Of a DNA stretch of 8,692 nt, positions 1 to 6,557 are shown one piece after another (positions within the stretch are counted from its first letter, which is position 1; each line of letters opens with the position of its first letter). Below the pieces are notes generated by a model that worked only from the letters and a program-made list of their open reading frames with translations, searched no databases and was not told the DNA's origin. Both the position numbers and the translations under genes were made by a program. This DNA is from a bacterium HR36 (GTDB lineage: Bacteria; Planctomycetota; Planctomycetia; Gemmatales; HRBIN36): positions 1-8,692 of the forward strand of contig BEIM01000123.1 in NCBI GenBank assembly GCA_002898995.1. The letters are read 5' to 3'.

Positions 1-521
1 TGGAAACCATCCAGACCGCCAGCGAAGCCGCAGAAACCGGTCACGTCGTGTTCGGGACCCTGCACACCAGCGGCGCCGCTAGCACCGTCAACCGCATTGT
101 GGACGTTTTCCCCAAGGAGCAGCAGGATCAAATTCGCACCCAACTCTCCACCGCCCTTATCGGTGTGCTTTCTCAGACCCTGTTGCCACGGAAAAATGGC
201 GGCCTGGTGGCTGCCTACGAAATGATGGTGGTTACCCCTGCGATCCAGAACCTTATCCGCGAAAACAAAATCTACCGTATCGAATCCGTCATTCAGACCG
301 GTCGCAAGGAAGGCATGTTTTTGCTGGACGATAATCTCTTTCAGTTGTGGAAGGAAGGTTTGGTGGACAAGGAAGAGGTCTTGCTCCGTGCCAATCGTCC
401 CGCCGAGCTCGCCCAGCGTATCGCGCTAGCTGAGCGCGGCATTGAGCAAGAATACGAGGAGGAAGAGGAGGAGTACGAGGAAGAAGAAGAGGAATATGAT
501 GAAGATGAAGACGAGGACTAG
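1..521 (+). CDS. pilT: PilT-type pilus retraction ATPase, C-terminal part (5' end outside window)
   Basis: Retraction motor of type IV pili: a cytoplasmic hexameric ATPase that depolymerises pilin into the inner membrane. The reading frame is open from base 3, so the gene begins upstream and about 172 residues are visible. Seen: a His box (ETGHVVFGTLHTSGAA, about bases 33-80) followed by the PilT-like VNRIVDVFP; a version of the AIRNLIRE retraction motif reading AIQNLIRE (240-263); then IESVIQTGRKEGM and a C-terminal helix ending near RPAELAQRIALAERG. Walker A, the Asp box and Walker B lie off the window. The protein ends in a 23-residue Glu/Tyr/Asp tail that is not typical of PilT. It is followed 168 bases later by the PilB-like gene on the same strand. 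PilU or another PilT paralogue is the main alternative; the superfamily is not in doubt. Confidence 0.93.
   Translation, partial: ETIQTASEAAETGHVVFGTLHTSGAASTVNRIVDVFPKEQQDQIRTQLSTALIGVLSQTLLPRKNGGLVAAYEMMVVTPAIQNLIRENKIYRIESVIQTGRKEGMFLLDDNLFQLWKEGLVDKEEVLLRANRPAELAQRIALAERGIEQEYEEEEEEYEEEEEEYDEDEDED
450..518 (+). repeat. Acidic heptapeptide repeat tail of PilT
   Basis: The last 23 codons of the pilT frame encode only Glu, Tyr and Asp. They form three 21-base units, EYEEEEE (450-470), EYEEEEE (471-491) and EYDEDED (492-512), plus a final ED. The strand is almost entirely purine. Each unit opens with Glu-Tyr, and codon choice varies between units (GAG/GAA, TAC/TAT), so this is an amino-acid level repeat rather than a very recent exact DNA duplication. 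Confidence 0.9.
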
Positions 522-689
522 TCGAGGCGCTGCTTCACCAGCTGAAGTGCAGGGATTGCCGCAGCGTGATGCGAGAAGTCGGCGTGGCCCGCGCCGCCAG
601 ACAACGGCCATTTTGCGAGGGAGTGTGCAGAATCATATCCACGAAGCGGACGTAACCGCGTTGCCCATTTGCCAAGCTGTGAGATAGCC
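522..689 (+). other. Intergenic region between pilT and pilB
   Basis: No convincing gene lies in these 168 bases. A small hairpin (CTTCA 533-537 pairing with TGAAG 543-547, extendable by two wobble pairs) sits just after the pilT stop. It has no T-run, so it is not a classical intrinsic terminator. No promoter with recognisable -35 and -10 boxes could be identified. Confidence 0.5.
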
Positions 690-2795
690 ATGTCGCAAAA
701 AGCTCCGAATCCTACACCGGAGACCCCCAAACCCAGGCCGGAGGGTGGCGGGAACCCGTCGGCGGCCAAACCCGTTGGTGGCGCAGGAACCAACGCAACG
801 CCGGCCAAACCCGTCCCGGCTGGTGGTTCTGCACCATCCGCAAAACCGGCGGCACCCACTGGTGCGACAGCAAAACCTGCTGCGGGCACAGCTCCCGCAA
901 AACCTGCCGGCACCGATAGACCGCCAGCCAGCGTAGCCAATCGAGTTGCGGCCGCGTCAGGGCAAGCGGCTTCCGCCACTGCGGTCAGGAAGCCCAGTCC
1001 GCCACCAGCTCGGACCCCAGCTAAGGCCGCGGACACGCAAAAGCCAACCGCCAAACGTCTAGCTGACAAAGCCACGGGCGGTCGGCGTAAGCTCGGCCAA
1101 ATTTTGGTCGACCTAGGTTTCATTGACGAGGATCAACTCTGGGATCTGCTCAACGAAGCGCGCACTTTGCAGCAACCAATTGGTCAAGTGGCCATTGCTC
1201 GCGGCCTGATTACCGAAGAACAATTGTTGCAGGCCCTGGCCGAGCAGTTCAATTTGAAGGTTGTCAATCTGCAAGAAGTTAAGCCTCAGCCGGAAGCGAT
1301 CCAAGCCGTTCCCGAAACCATGGCCAGCGTGTACAAAGTGCTGCCGTTGACTTTTAAGGATAACGTGCTGACCGTGGCCATGGCCGATCCAGCCAATCTG
1401 CCGGCCCTCGATGACCTGCGTAACTTTCTGGGCGTCAAACAAGTCGTGCCTGTGCTTGCCAGCAGCAAAGCCTTGCAGGAAGCGATTGCCAAGGCGTATG
1501 CCGGCAAGGAAGAGTCCATTGTGGACATCATTCAGCAGCTCGAGAAAGATCCTGAGATCGGCAAGCATTTCCGCCAACACGAAACGAGCATTGACCTGGA
1601 GAGTCTCCAGGAGTTGCAAGATGCTGCCCCGGTGCGCAAGCTCATCAACATGGTGCTGCTGATGGGTATCAAGGACCGGGCCAGCGACATTCACTTCGAG
1701 CCGTTTGAAGAAGAGTACAAGTTGCGGTACCGTTGTGATGGTGTGATGTACGAACTGGTGCCGCCACCGCGGCATCTGGCGCCGGCAATTAGCTCGCGTA
1801 TCAAAGTGATGGCCAACCTGGATATTGCCGAGCGCCGCCTGCCTCAGGATGGGCGAATTGAACTTAACGTCGGTGGCAACCCGGTGGATATGCGCGTTAG
1901 CGTGTTGCCGACCATGTTCGGCGAAAGTGTGGTCATCCGCGTGCTCGACCGTACGGTCGTGCAGCTCGACCTCGACCGCCTCGGCATGGACCCAGACACA
2001 TTGGCGAAGTTTCGCGAACTGATCCGCAAACCCAATGGCATTCTCCTGGTAACCGGCCCAACGGGTGCGGGCAAGAGCACCACACTTTATTCGGCGCTCA
2101 ATGAGCTCAATAGCGTTACCGACAAAATCATCACTACGGAAGACCCCATTGAGTATGATCTGGATGGCATTGTCCAGGTGCCGATCAACCCGGACATCGG
2201 AGTTACCTTCGCCAACGTGCTGCGGGCGATTCTGCGGCACGATCCCGACATTATCATGGTCGGTGAAATCCGCGACGTCGAAACCGCTCAGATCGCGGTA
2301 CAGGCAGCGTTGACTGGCCACCTGGTGCTGACAACGCTGCACACCAACGATGCTCCCAGTGCTGTGACCCGCCTGCGGGACATGGGCATTGAACCGTACC
2401 TTATCACCGCCACTCTCGAAGGCGTATTAGCGCAACGCTTGGTGCGCCGCATCTGTCCAGATTGCCGCACCGAATATGAGCCGGGCAAAGAACTGCTCAT
2501 GGAGTTGAACCTAACTCCCGAACAGGTACAGGGCAAGAAATTTTATTACGGCCGGGGTTGTGAGCGCTGCAATAACACCGGCTTCAAGGGGCGCACCGGA
2601 ATTTTTGAGCTTTTGGTCATAAGTGATCCCATTCGTGATCTCATCGCGAATAATGCCTCCACCGATGCCATTCGCCAGAGCGCACGCAAAATGGGCATGA
2701 CCACGCTGCGCGAGGCCGGCTTACGTGCCTTGTTCAGTGGGATCACAACTATCGAAGAGGTCGTCCGCGAAACCGCTTTCGAGGAAGAAGGCTAA
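690..2795 (+). CDS. pilB: PilB/GspE-type pilus assembly ATPase
   Basis: Cytoplasmic hexameric ATPase that powers pilus or pseudopilus polymerisation through the platform protein PilC. The 701 residues read in order: an Ala/Pro/Lys-rich extension (1 to about 131); a T2SSE_N/MshEN-like domain (about 134-250); then the ATPase core. Seen in the core: DIHFEP (333-338), Walker A GPTGAGKST (456-464, Lys462), Asp box with E484, D485 and E488, Walker B DPDIIMVGEIRD (518-529, Glu526), His box (H544, H551) and a zinc-type tetracysteine C589-C592 and C624-C627. All catalytic elements look intact. The length exceeds the usual 560-580 residues because of the N-terminal extension. I chose ATG 690 over TTG 669 because it is the first ATG in frame and has a modest GAG at 681-683, six bases upstream. 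GspE of a T2SS is the alternative name; the neighbouring pilT favours PilB. Confidence 0.95.
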   Translation: MSQKAPNPTPETPKPRPEGGGNPSAAKPVGGAGTNATPAKPVPAGGSAPSAKPAAPTGATAKPAAGTAPAKPAGTDRPPASVANRVAAASGQAASATAVRKPSPPPARTPAKAADTQKPTAKRLADKATGGRRKLGQILVDLGFIDEDQLWDLLNEARTLQQPIGQVAIARGLITEEQLLQALAEQFNLKVVNLQEVKPQPEAIQAVPETMASVYKVLPLTFKDNVLTVAMADPANLPALDDLRNFLGVKQVVPVLASSKALQEAIAKAYAGKEESIVDIIQQLEKDPEIGKHFRQHETSIDLESLQELQDAAPVRKLINMVLLMGIKDRASDIHFEPFEEEYKLRYRCDGVMYELVPPPRHLAPAISSRIKVMANLDIAERRLPQDGRIELNVGGNPVDMRVSVLPTMFGESVVIRVLDRTVVQLDLDRLGMDPDTLAKFRELIRKPNGILLVTGPTGAGKSTTLYSALNELNSVTDKIITTEDPIEYDLDGIVQVPINPDIGVTFANVLRAILRHDPDIIMVGEIRDVETAQIAVQAALTGHLVLTTLHTNDAPSAVTRLRDMGIEPYLITATLEGVLAQRLVRRICPDCRTEYEPGKELLMELNLTPEQVQGKKFYYGRGCERCNNTGFKGRTGIFELLVISDPIRDLIANNASTDAIRQSARKMGMTTLREAGLRALFSGITTIEEVVRETAFEEEG
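765..905 (+). repeat. AKP-repeat low-complexity segment in PilB N-terminus
   Basis: Residues 26-72 of the PilB-like protein carry five Ala-Lys-Pro motifs (residues 26, 39, 51, 61 and 70), spaced 13, 12, 10 and 9 apart in a Pro/Ala/Gly/Thr background with no predicted secondary structure. This is a probable flexible, positively charged tether. The spacing shortens steadily, and I attach no meaning to that. Confidence 0.75.
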
Positions 2796-2851
2796 CCTTT
2801 AGCATTGTGGCAGGTGTCCACTTTAGGGAATGGCCGCTGCCGCCAGGAATA

Positions 2852-2904
2852 CCGCGGGCTGCGCAATCAGAGAGGCTTAGCAGGGTACAGGAACCAGCCC
2901 GCGG
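2852..2904 (+). promoter_or_regulatory. 10-bp perfect inverted repeat (possible hairpin)
   Basis: CCGCGGGCTG at 2852-2861 is perfectly complementary to CAGCCCGCGG at 2895-2904, with a 33-base loop. Nothing after it resembles a terminator T-run. The second arm can instead pair with a downstream arm (see 2897-2935), so the two structures exclude each other. A regulatory, processing or stabilising role in the pilB-pilC transcript is inference. Confidence 0.5.
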
Positions 2905-2935
2905 CTGCATGCCATGGGCCAAATGGCTGCGGGCT
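2897..2935 (+). promoter_or_regulatory. Alternative hairpin using the same middle arm
   Basis: AGCCCGC (2897-2903) pairs with GCGGGCT (2929-2935). Inside this, GCCAT and ATGGC can form a nested 5-bp stem with a 7-base loop. The outer 5' arm is the same sequence used as the 3' arm of the upstream 10-bp repeat, giving mutually exclusive folds. Confidence 0.4.
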
Positions 2936-2938
2936 AGC

Positions 2939-2950
2939 TGGCGGCCGCCA
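2939..2950. repeat. 12-bp perfect palindrome
   Basis: TGGCGGCCGCCA is identical to its own reverse complement. It lies about 78 bases upstream of the pilC start, immediately after the two overlapping hairpins. It could be a protein-binding half-site pair, or chance in GC-rich sequence. Confidence 0.45.
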
Positions 2951-3013
2951 TCCGAAGCTGCGATAACATCGGTGCTGACCGCTTCCCGAAACGCAACGGC
3001 CAACACGCCTAAT

Positions 3014-3019
3014 AAGGGG
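3014..3019 (+). promoter_or_regulatory. Ribosome binding site of pilC
   Basis: AAGGGG lies eight bases before ATG 3028. It supports that start, which also gives the canonical PilC N-terminus MPTYKFEA. Confidence 0.75.
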
Positions 3020-3027
3020 CTGACGCT

Positions 3028-4284
3028 ATGCCGACCTACAAGTTTGAGGCGATGAGCGCCAAAGGCGAGGAGGTCAAGGATTCGATTGAGGCTGCCTCCG
3101 AGGAAGAGGCGCAACAGAAAATCCGCCAGATGGGCTATTTCGTTACCCGCCTGCAGGAAGTCCGCGACGGGCGAAAAAAGGCGGGTAAAGCCGGCAAAAA
3201 GAAAGAAAAGAAGGGCAAAACCTTCACCATCGGCGGGGTCTCGCAAAAACAGTTGTGCACGTTCACTCGCCAGTTCTCCGTGCTGCAGGATGCCGGTTTG
3301 CCAGTGCTCAGAAGTCTAAAAATCCTCAAAGGCCAGATGAAACCCGGCGTGCTCAAGAACGCCCTGATTGACGTGGTGGACGATGTCGAAAGTGGTTCCG
3401 CTCTCAGCGAGGCCTTGGCGCGCCACCCCAAAGTGTTTGACCGCCTCTACGTCAACATGGTGCGGGCCGGCGAAGTCGGCGGCGCTCTCGAAGTCATCCT
3501 CCGCCGTCTTGCCGACTTCAAAGAAAAGGCTCAGAGCCTCAAACGCAAGGTGATCGGTGCCATGATCTACCCGGTGGTGGTCATCCTGGCTGCCATCGCC
3601 ATCCTCTCCTTCATCATGATCGCCATCGTTCCGAAGTTCAAGGAAATCTTCACCAACTTCGAGATGAAACTGCCGGCCATGACGCAAACCCTCCTCGACA
3701 TCTCCGACTTCATGAAAAACTACTTCTGGATCATGCCGCTGGTGTTGATCGGCTGGCTGATTTTCTGCCGGTTGCTCCGCCTCATGTACTGGGGCCGTTA
3801 CGTCCTGGACTGGATCTGGCTCCATGTACCAGTCATCGGCGGCATCTTGGAAAAAACCATCGTAGCACGCACCATGCGCACTCTGGGCACGCTGGTCAGT
3901 TCCGGCGTGCCGATCCTGGAGGCACTGTCCATCGTTAAGGAAACCGCTGGCAATGCCGTCTTTGAGGAAATGTTCCAGCGCGTCTTCGAGTCGGTGCGGG
4001 AAGGCGAAAGCATTGCCATGCCCATGAAAGAGAGCCGACTCGTGGACGACATGGTCGTCAACATGATTGACGTCGGCGAGGAGACCGGCGAACTCGACAA
4101 AATGCTCAACAAAATTGCTGACGTCTATGACGAAGAAGTGGATGTGCTTGTCCAGGGACTTGTGAAACTCCTCGAACCGCTCATGGTCTTATTCTTAGGT
4201 GGTTGTGTCGGCTTCATTGTCGTGGCGTTGTTCATGCCGATGCTGGCCATTCTCGAAAAACTCAGCGCCGGCGCCGGGGGGTAA
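3028..4284 (+). CDS. pilC: PilC/GspF-type inner-membrane platform protein
   Basis: Polytopic platform protein that couples the assembly and retraction ATPases to pilin addition at the inner membrane. The 418 residues match the usual family length of about 400. Seen: the typical N-terminus (MPTYKFEAMSAKGEE); a Lys-rich linker at residues 46-64 with nine lysines and two arginines; a first T2SSF domain (about 75-200) with CTFTRQFSVLQDAGLPVLRSL and RAGEVGGALEVIL; membrane segments at about 176-201, 232-250 and 382-407; and a second T2SSF domain (about 275-405) with TLGTLVSSGVPILEAL, VGEETGELDKML and the C-terminal EPLMVLFLGGCVGFIVVALFMPML. The two repeated domains are both complete. It lies downstream of pilB after a structured 232-base gap and is followed by the prepilin genes. 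GspF is the alternative name if the locus is a T2SS. Confidence 0.96.
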   Translation: MPTYKFEAMSAKGEEVKDSIEAASEEEAQQKIRQMGYFVTRLQEVRDGRKKAGKAGKKKEKKGKTFTIGGVSQKQLCTFTRQFSVLQDAGLPVLRSLKILKGQMKPGVLKNALIDVVDDVESGSALSEALARHPKVFDRLYVNMVRAGEVGGALEVILRRLADFKEKAQSLKRKVIGAMIYPVVVILAAIAILSFIMIAIVPKFKEIFTNFEMKLPAMTQTLLDISDFMKNYFWIMPLVLIGWLIFCRLLRLMYWGRYVLDWIWLHVPVIGGILEKTIVARTMRTLGTLVSSGVPILEALSIVKETAGNAVFEEMFQRVFESVREGESIAMPMKESRLVDDMVVNMIDVGEETGELDKMLNKIADVYDEEVDVLVQGLVKLLEPLMVLFLGGCVGFIVVALFMPMLAILEKLSAGAGG

Positions 4285-4526
4285 CTCCTAACTCTCGGCG
4301 CGGCCTGGCTTTGGGTACTCAGCGCGGCAATGGTCTAGGGGTAGCCAGCGCCAGAGCGGCCTTCCCTCTGTAATTTGGCCGAGCGGTGACATTCGCCGAC
4401 CCATTTCTCTGGCATTATCGGCCCTGCTACTTTTGGTCGGCACACTATTTGCACTTTGCCATACTAGGTGGCTCTGCACCGCACCGGGCTAGTACTATTG
4501 CTGCAAAATGCAACACGAGGTGGTGT
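4285..4526 (+). other. Intergenic region between pilC and the prepilin cluster
   Basis: No supported gene lies in these 242 bases. Seen: a 5-bp inverted repeat CGGCC/GGCCG (4357-4361 and 4377-4381) with a 15-base loop, and an imperfect small stem of seven paired positions with one mismatch (TGCTGCA, about 4499-4505, with TGCAACA) just before the ribosome binding site. Two fragments resemble tRNA D-arm sequence, but no complete tRNA can be drawn. A promoter for the prepilin cluster is likely here given the gap, but no box pair with good spacing was found. Confidence 0.5.
4517..4523 (+). promoter_or_regulatory. Ribosome binding site deciding the start of the GspH-like gene
   Basis: GAGG at 4517-4520, within GAGGTGG, is six bases before ATG 4527. 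It selects this ATG over the in-frame GTG at 4386 and leaves a short prepilin leader, as the family requires. Confidence 0.75.
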
Positions 4527-5759
4527 ATGCTGCAACAGCCCCATGTAACTCGCCGAGGCATTACGCTCGCGGAGTTGGTTGTGGTTATGGCCATTATCCT
4601 CGCGGTGATGAGCCTGGCCGTGCCAGCCACGGTTTACTTGACTCGTTCCAATGCCAATGTACAAGCTGGTAACGAAGTGAGCAAGGCTGTACTCCAAGCG
4701 CAAATCCTTGCGATGGGCCTGAGGCAGCTACGTGGCCTAGCTCTGACTCGTAGCAACAATGTCCCGCCTAACTTCCCTTCAAATTGGTTTGACCAGCTGG
4801 AAGAGGTCGAGTTGCGATGGTTGCGCGTTCCCGAACCACCCTCCATAAGTTGGATGGAGTATCCCGGGTACGTAGCGACTTCAGCCGGTCGGTCAGGTTA
4901 CCACTCCCGCGTAGTGAGCTTACGGGTATGGAATGGCAACCAATGGCAGCCCTACTCCCTGTCAAGCCTGAGCCCGCCCCTGTATGACAAGCCCAGCAAT
5001 ATGTATGGCCCGGAGCAACCTATGTATTTGGTGGTCACTGGTCAGGCTCAAAGCGGGTTGATTTCGCAATTGCCAGGGCCTAACCCTCCTAGCGCAGCTA
5101 ATCCGCAGCCTCCCCCGCCCAATCTTCCTCCGCCAAACGAAACTCAGGAGTGGCTCTGGGATCCGAACAATCCGGGCTGGCGGAACCCCCAGCCTAATGA
5201 AAGGCCATTGCTTCAGGCGCACCAACTGTACATTTCCAGCTCAATGTCTCAGCTTCATCTACAGCCGCCCGATCCGAAACAGCTCCAGGGCCGTTTACTC
5301 TCCAACTACCAGATTTATTCCCTGTGTCCGATGCCGAGGAACTACGTGCCCGGAACCGGCCTCCCTCAAGTTGGGCCCCTGCAATTCCAACCGCAAGTCT
5401 GGCGGCTAGAGGCTAACGTTGCCATAGATCTGTCGCGGTCCAGACCCAATACGTACCCGACACCAGGGGCTTATTATGGCCCGGGAACGCCTATTGTTAT
5501 CTTCGGGTCAGAGCGATCGGTGGTGATACCTGGCAACTCGTTTCTGTCGGACAAGATGGTGAACGGCTGGATGGTCTTCTGGGTTGGGTTGTACAGCACG
5601 GATGCTAGTGGCAACAACTATGTGATGCGGCCAGAAGATAGCGTACTGGTTGGCGTCCAGGTTAGCACAGGAAGGGTCGCCACTTTTGCCGTCAACACCG
5701 ATCCCAACCTTGGAAACGGAGACCCTTACTACTTCGTCCGAATCGCCAGTGACAAGTAG
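4527..5759 (+). CDS. GspH/FimT-like prepilin-type protein with proline-rich insert
   Basis: Inner-membrane prepilin expected to be cleaved and N-methylated by a prepilin peptidase and then to join the filament tip. The 410-residue precursor has leader MLQQPHVTRRG, cleaved after Gly11. The mature N-terminus is ITLAELVVVMAIILAVM, with Glu at mature position 5 (residue 16) and one hydrophobic helix (12 to about 34). The +1 residue is Ile rather than the usual Phe. The C-terminal part (SVLVGVQVSTGRVATFAV) resembles the last strands of GspH-like folds. The protein is about twice the usual GspH length: residues 183-222 hold a polyproline stretch followed by a Trp-rich W-L-W-D-P-N-N-P-G-W-R segment, a likely surface insertion. 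It begins a tight cluster, with the next gene nine bases downstream. Assignment to H rather than another minor pilin rests on gene order and the weak C-terminal resemblance. Confidence 0.82.
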   Translation: MLQQPHVTRRGITLAELVVVMAIILAVMSLAVPATVYLTRSNANVQAGNEVSKAVLQAQILAMGLRQLRGLALTRSNNVPPNFPSNWFDQLEEVELRWLRVPEPPSISWMEYPGYVATSAGRSGYHSRVVSLRVWNGNQWQPYSLSSLSPPLYDKPSNMYGPEQPMYLVVTGQAQSGLISQLPGPNPPSAANPQPPPPNLPPPNETQEWLWDPNNPGWRNPQPNERPLLQAHQLYISSSMSQLHLQPPDPKQLQGRLLSNYQIYSLCPMPRNYVPGTGLPQVGPLQFQPQVWRLEANVAIDLSRSRPNTYPTPGAYYGPGTPIVIFGSERSVVIPGNSFLSDKMVNGWMVFWVGLYSTDASGNNYVMRPEDSVLVGVQVSTGRVATFAVNTDPNLGNGDPYYFVRIASDK

Positions 5760-5762
5760 GAG
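5758..5762 (+). promoter_or_regulatory. Ribosome binding site of the GspI-like gene, overlapping the upstream stop
   Basis: AGGAG is formed in part by the TAG stop codon of the preceding gene and lies six bases before ATG 5769. This points to translational coupling. Confidence 0.8.
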
Positions 5763-5768
5763 CTCACC

Positions 5769-6551
5769 ATGACGCGCCGGGGGTTTACGCTCGTCGAAGC
5801 ACTGACCTCGATCTTTGTGCTGGCTATCGGACTGTTGGCCTTGACCGTGTTTATCATTGCCGGTGTCATGCAAGTGAACCGCACCATACGCTCTGCGGCG
5901 GCGCAACAGTCGTTAGAAAATTTTGCTTCCCTGTCTAGAGTTCTCGGCCCTAATCTGCCGCAACCAGCGCTCAACTCGTTCGCCTGGGTTTATCAACCAG
6001 CGAAGTCGCCACCCATTCCACCCGCGGTTCCCTTTAATGGCACTAACACTCCTTATTCTCCCGCTGATGCGAAACTGGGTTTGACTCTGGACATCCAGGG
6101 GCCATACCAGCAGATCAGCACCTACGCCAATCCGACTACCGGGCAGGTGGATCTACGGCCTTTTCTCACAGGGCACAGGCTCAATCCCACTGACCCGGAG
6201 CGCTATACCGCTGCGCTAGCGGTGCGACCAGTCCCCACCGCCAATCCTGACCAAACCCTAGTGGATGTCAGCGTCGTGGTTTTTGAAGACTTTGATGGGA
6301 GCGCATCGCCGTACGTCCTGAACAATGCTTCCCTGAGGGCGAGTCAATTTACGTTGACAGCGACCAACCCCGCCCAGCCCATTTTCCCAAGCCCGCCCCC
6401 ACGGGCCATCCTGTTGGACGGGGATAACGGCTACGTTTATCGCTGGGCATCTGGAGAGCTTGTACCCGCGGCGCGGGCGAATTCCTCTACAGTTATCGTG
6501 TTGCCCCAGGCCGTCGAAGCATTGGAATTAGGCATCATTTCGCGGAGGTAA
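5769..6551 (+). CDS. GspI/PilV-like prepilin-type protein
   Basis: Predicted minor pilin of the tip complex. The 260-residue precursor has the very short leader MTRRG, then the mature N-terminus FTLVEALTSIFVLAIGLLAL with Glu5 (precursor residue 10). The hydrophobic helix extends to about residue 33 and is followed by QVNRTIRSAAAQQS. The EALTSIFVLAIGLLAL pattern is characteristic of the GspI/PilV group. The globular part contains a proline-rich stretch near residues 77-98. GspI proteins are usually about 120-130 residues, so this one is roughly doubled. It lies nine bases after the GspH-like gene and six before the GspJ-like gene, and in T2SS the I protein nucleates the I-J-K tip. Confidence 0.85.
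   Translation: MTRRGFTLVEALTSIFVLAIGLLALTVFIIAGVMQVNRTIRSAAAQQSLENFASLSRVLGPNLPQPALNSFAWVYQPAKSPPIPPAVPFNGTNTPYSPADAKLGLTLDIQGPYQQISTYANPTTGQVDLRPFLTGHRLNPTDPERYTAALAVRPVPTANPDQTLVDVSVVVFEDFDGSASPYVLNNASLRASQFTLTATNPAQPIFPSPPPRAILLDGDNGYVYRWASGELVPAARANSSTVIVLPQAVEALELGIISRR
6544..6548 (+). promoter_or_regulatory. Ribosome binding site of the GspJ-like gene
   Basis: GGAGG directly precedes the TAA stop of the upstream gene and is nine bases before ATG 6558. It supports coupled translation and fixes the start. Confidence 0.8.
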
Positions 6552-6557
6552 ACAACG

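Larger units (their letters stand above)
2796..3027 (+). other. Structured intergenic region between pilB and pilC
   Basis: These 232 bases hold no supported gene but are rich in inverted repeats, annotated separately. A 17-codon ATG frame (2830-2880, ending TAG) covers the first arm of the largest repeat. Its only SD-like AGGG abuts the ATG, so translation is doubtful. An 82-codon GTG frame (2807-3055) runs into pilC and has no ribosome binding site. No T-rich terminator run is seen. Confidence 0.55.

Noticed and set aside
669..689. TTG 669 as an upstream start of pilB
   Set aside because: It adds only seven residues and has no Shine-Dalgarno; ATG 690 is the more economical start.
518..1123. 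Minus-strand frame of 201 codons, Ala/Gly/Pro-rich
   Set aside because: Antisense shadow of the repetitive PilB N-terminal extension. Its composition mirrors the sense repeat and it shows no recognisable domain.
1113..2342. Long open frame of 409 codons on the minus strand
   Set aside because: It lies entirely antisense to the catalytic core of pilB, has a His/Gln/Asn-rich composition expected from reverse-complemented coding sequence, and shows no domain or ribosome binding site.
2807..3055. 82-codon plus-strand frame overlapping the pilC start
   Set aside because: GTG start, no ribosome binding site, 28-base overlap with pilC, and no recognisable protein features.
3316..3825. Minus-strand frame of 169 codons, His/Asp/Glu-rich
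   Set aside because: Antisense to conserved pilC sequence; its composition is an artefact of the opposite strand.
4357..4381. CGGCC/GGCCG inverted repeat as a terminator after pilC
   Set aside because: The stem is only five base pairs with a 15-base loop and is not followed by a T-run.
4331..4400. tRNA-like fragments (GGTCTAGGGGTAG and TGGCCGAGCGGT)
   Set aside because: They resemble D-arm sequences, but no T-arm (GGTTCGAATCC-like), acceptor stem or anticodon arm can be assembled around them.
4386..4526. GTG 4386 as start of the GspH-like gene
   Set aside because: It would place 47 extra residues before the prepilin cleavage site. ATG 4527 has GAGG six bases upstream and gives a normal leader.
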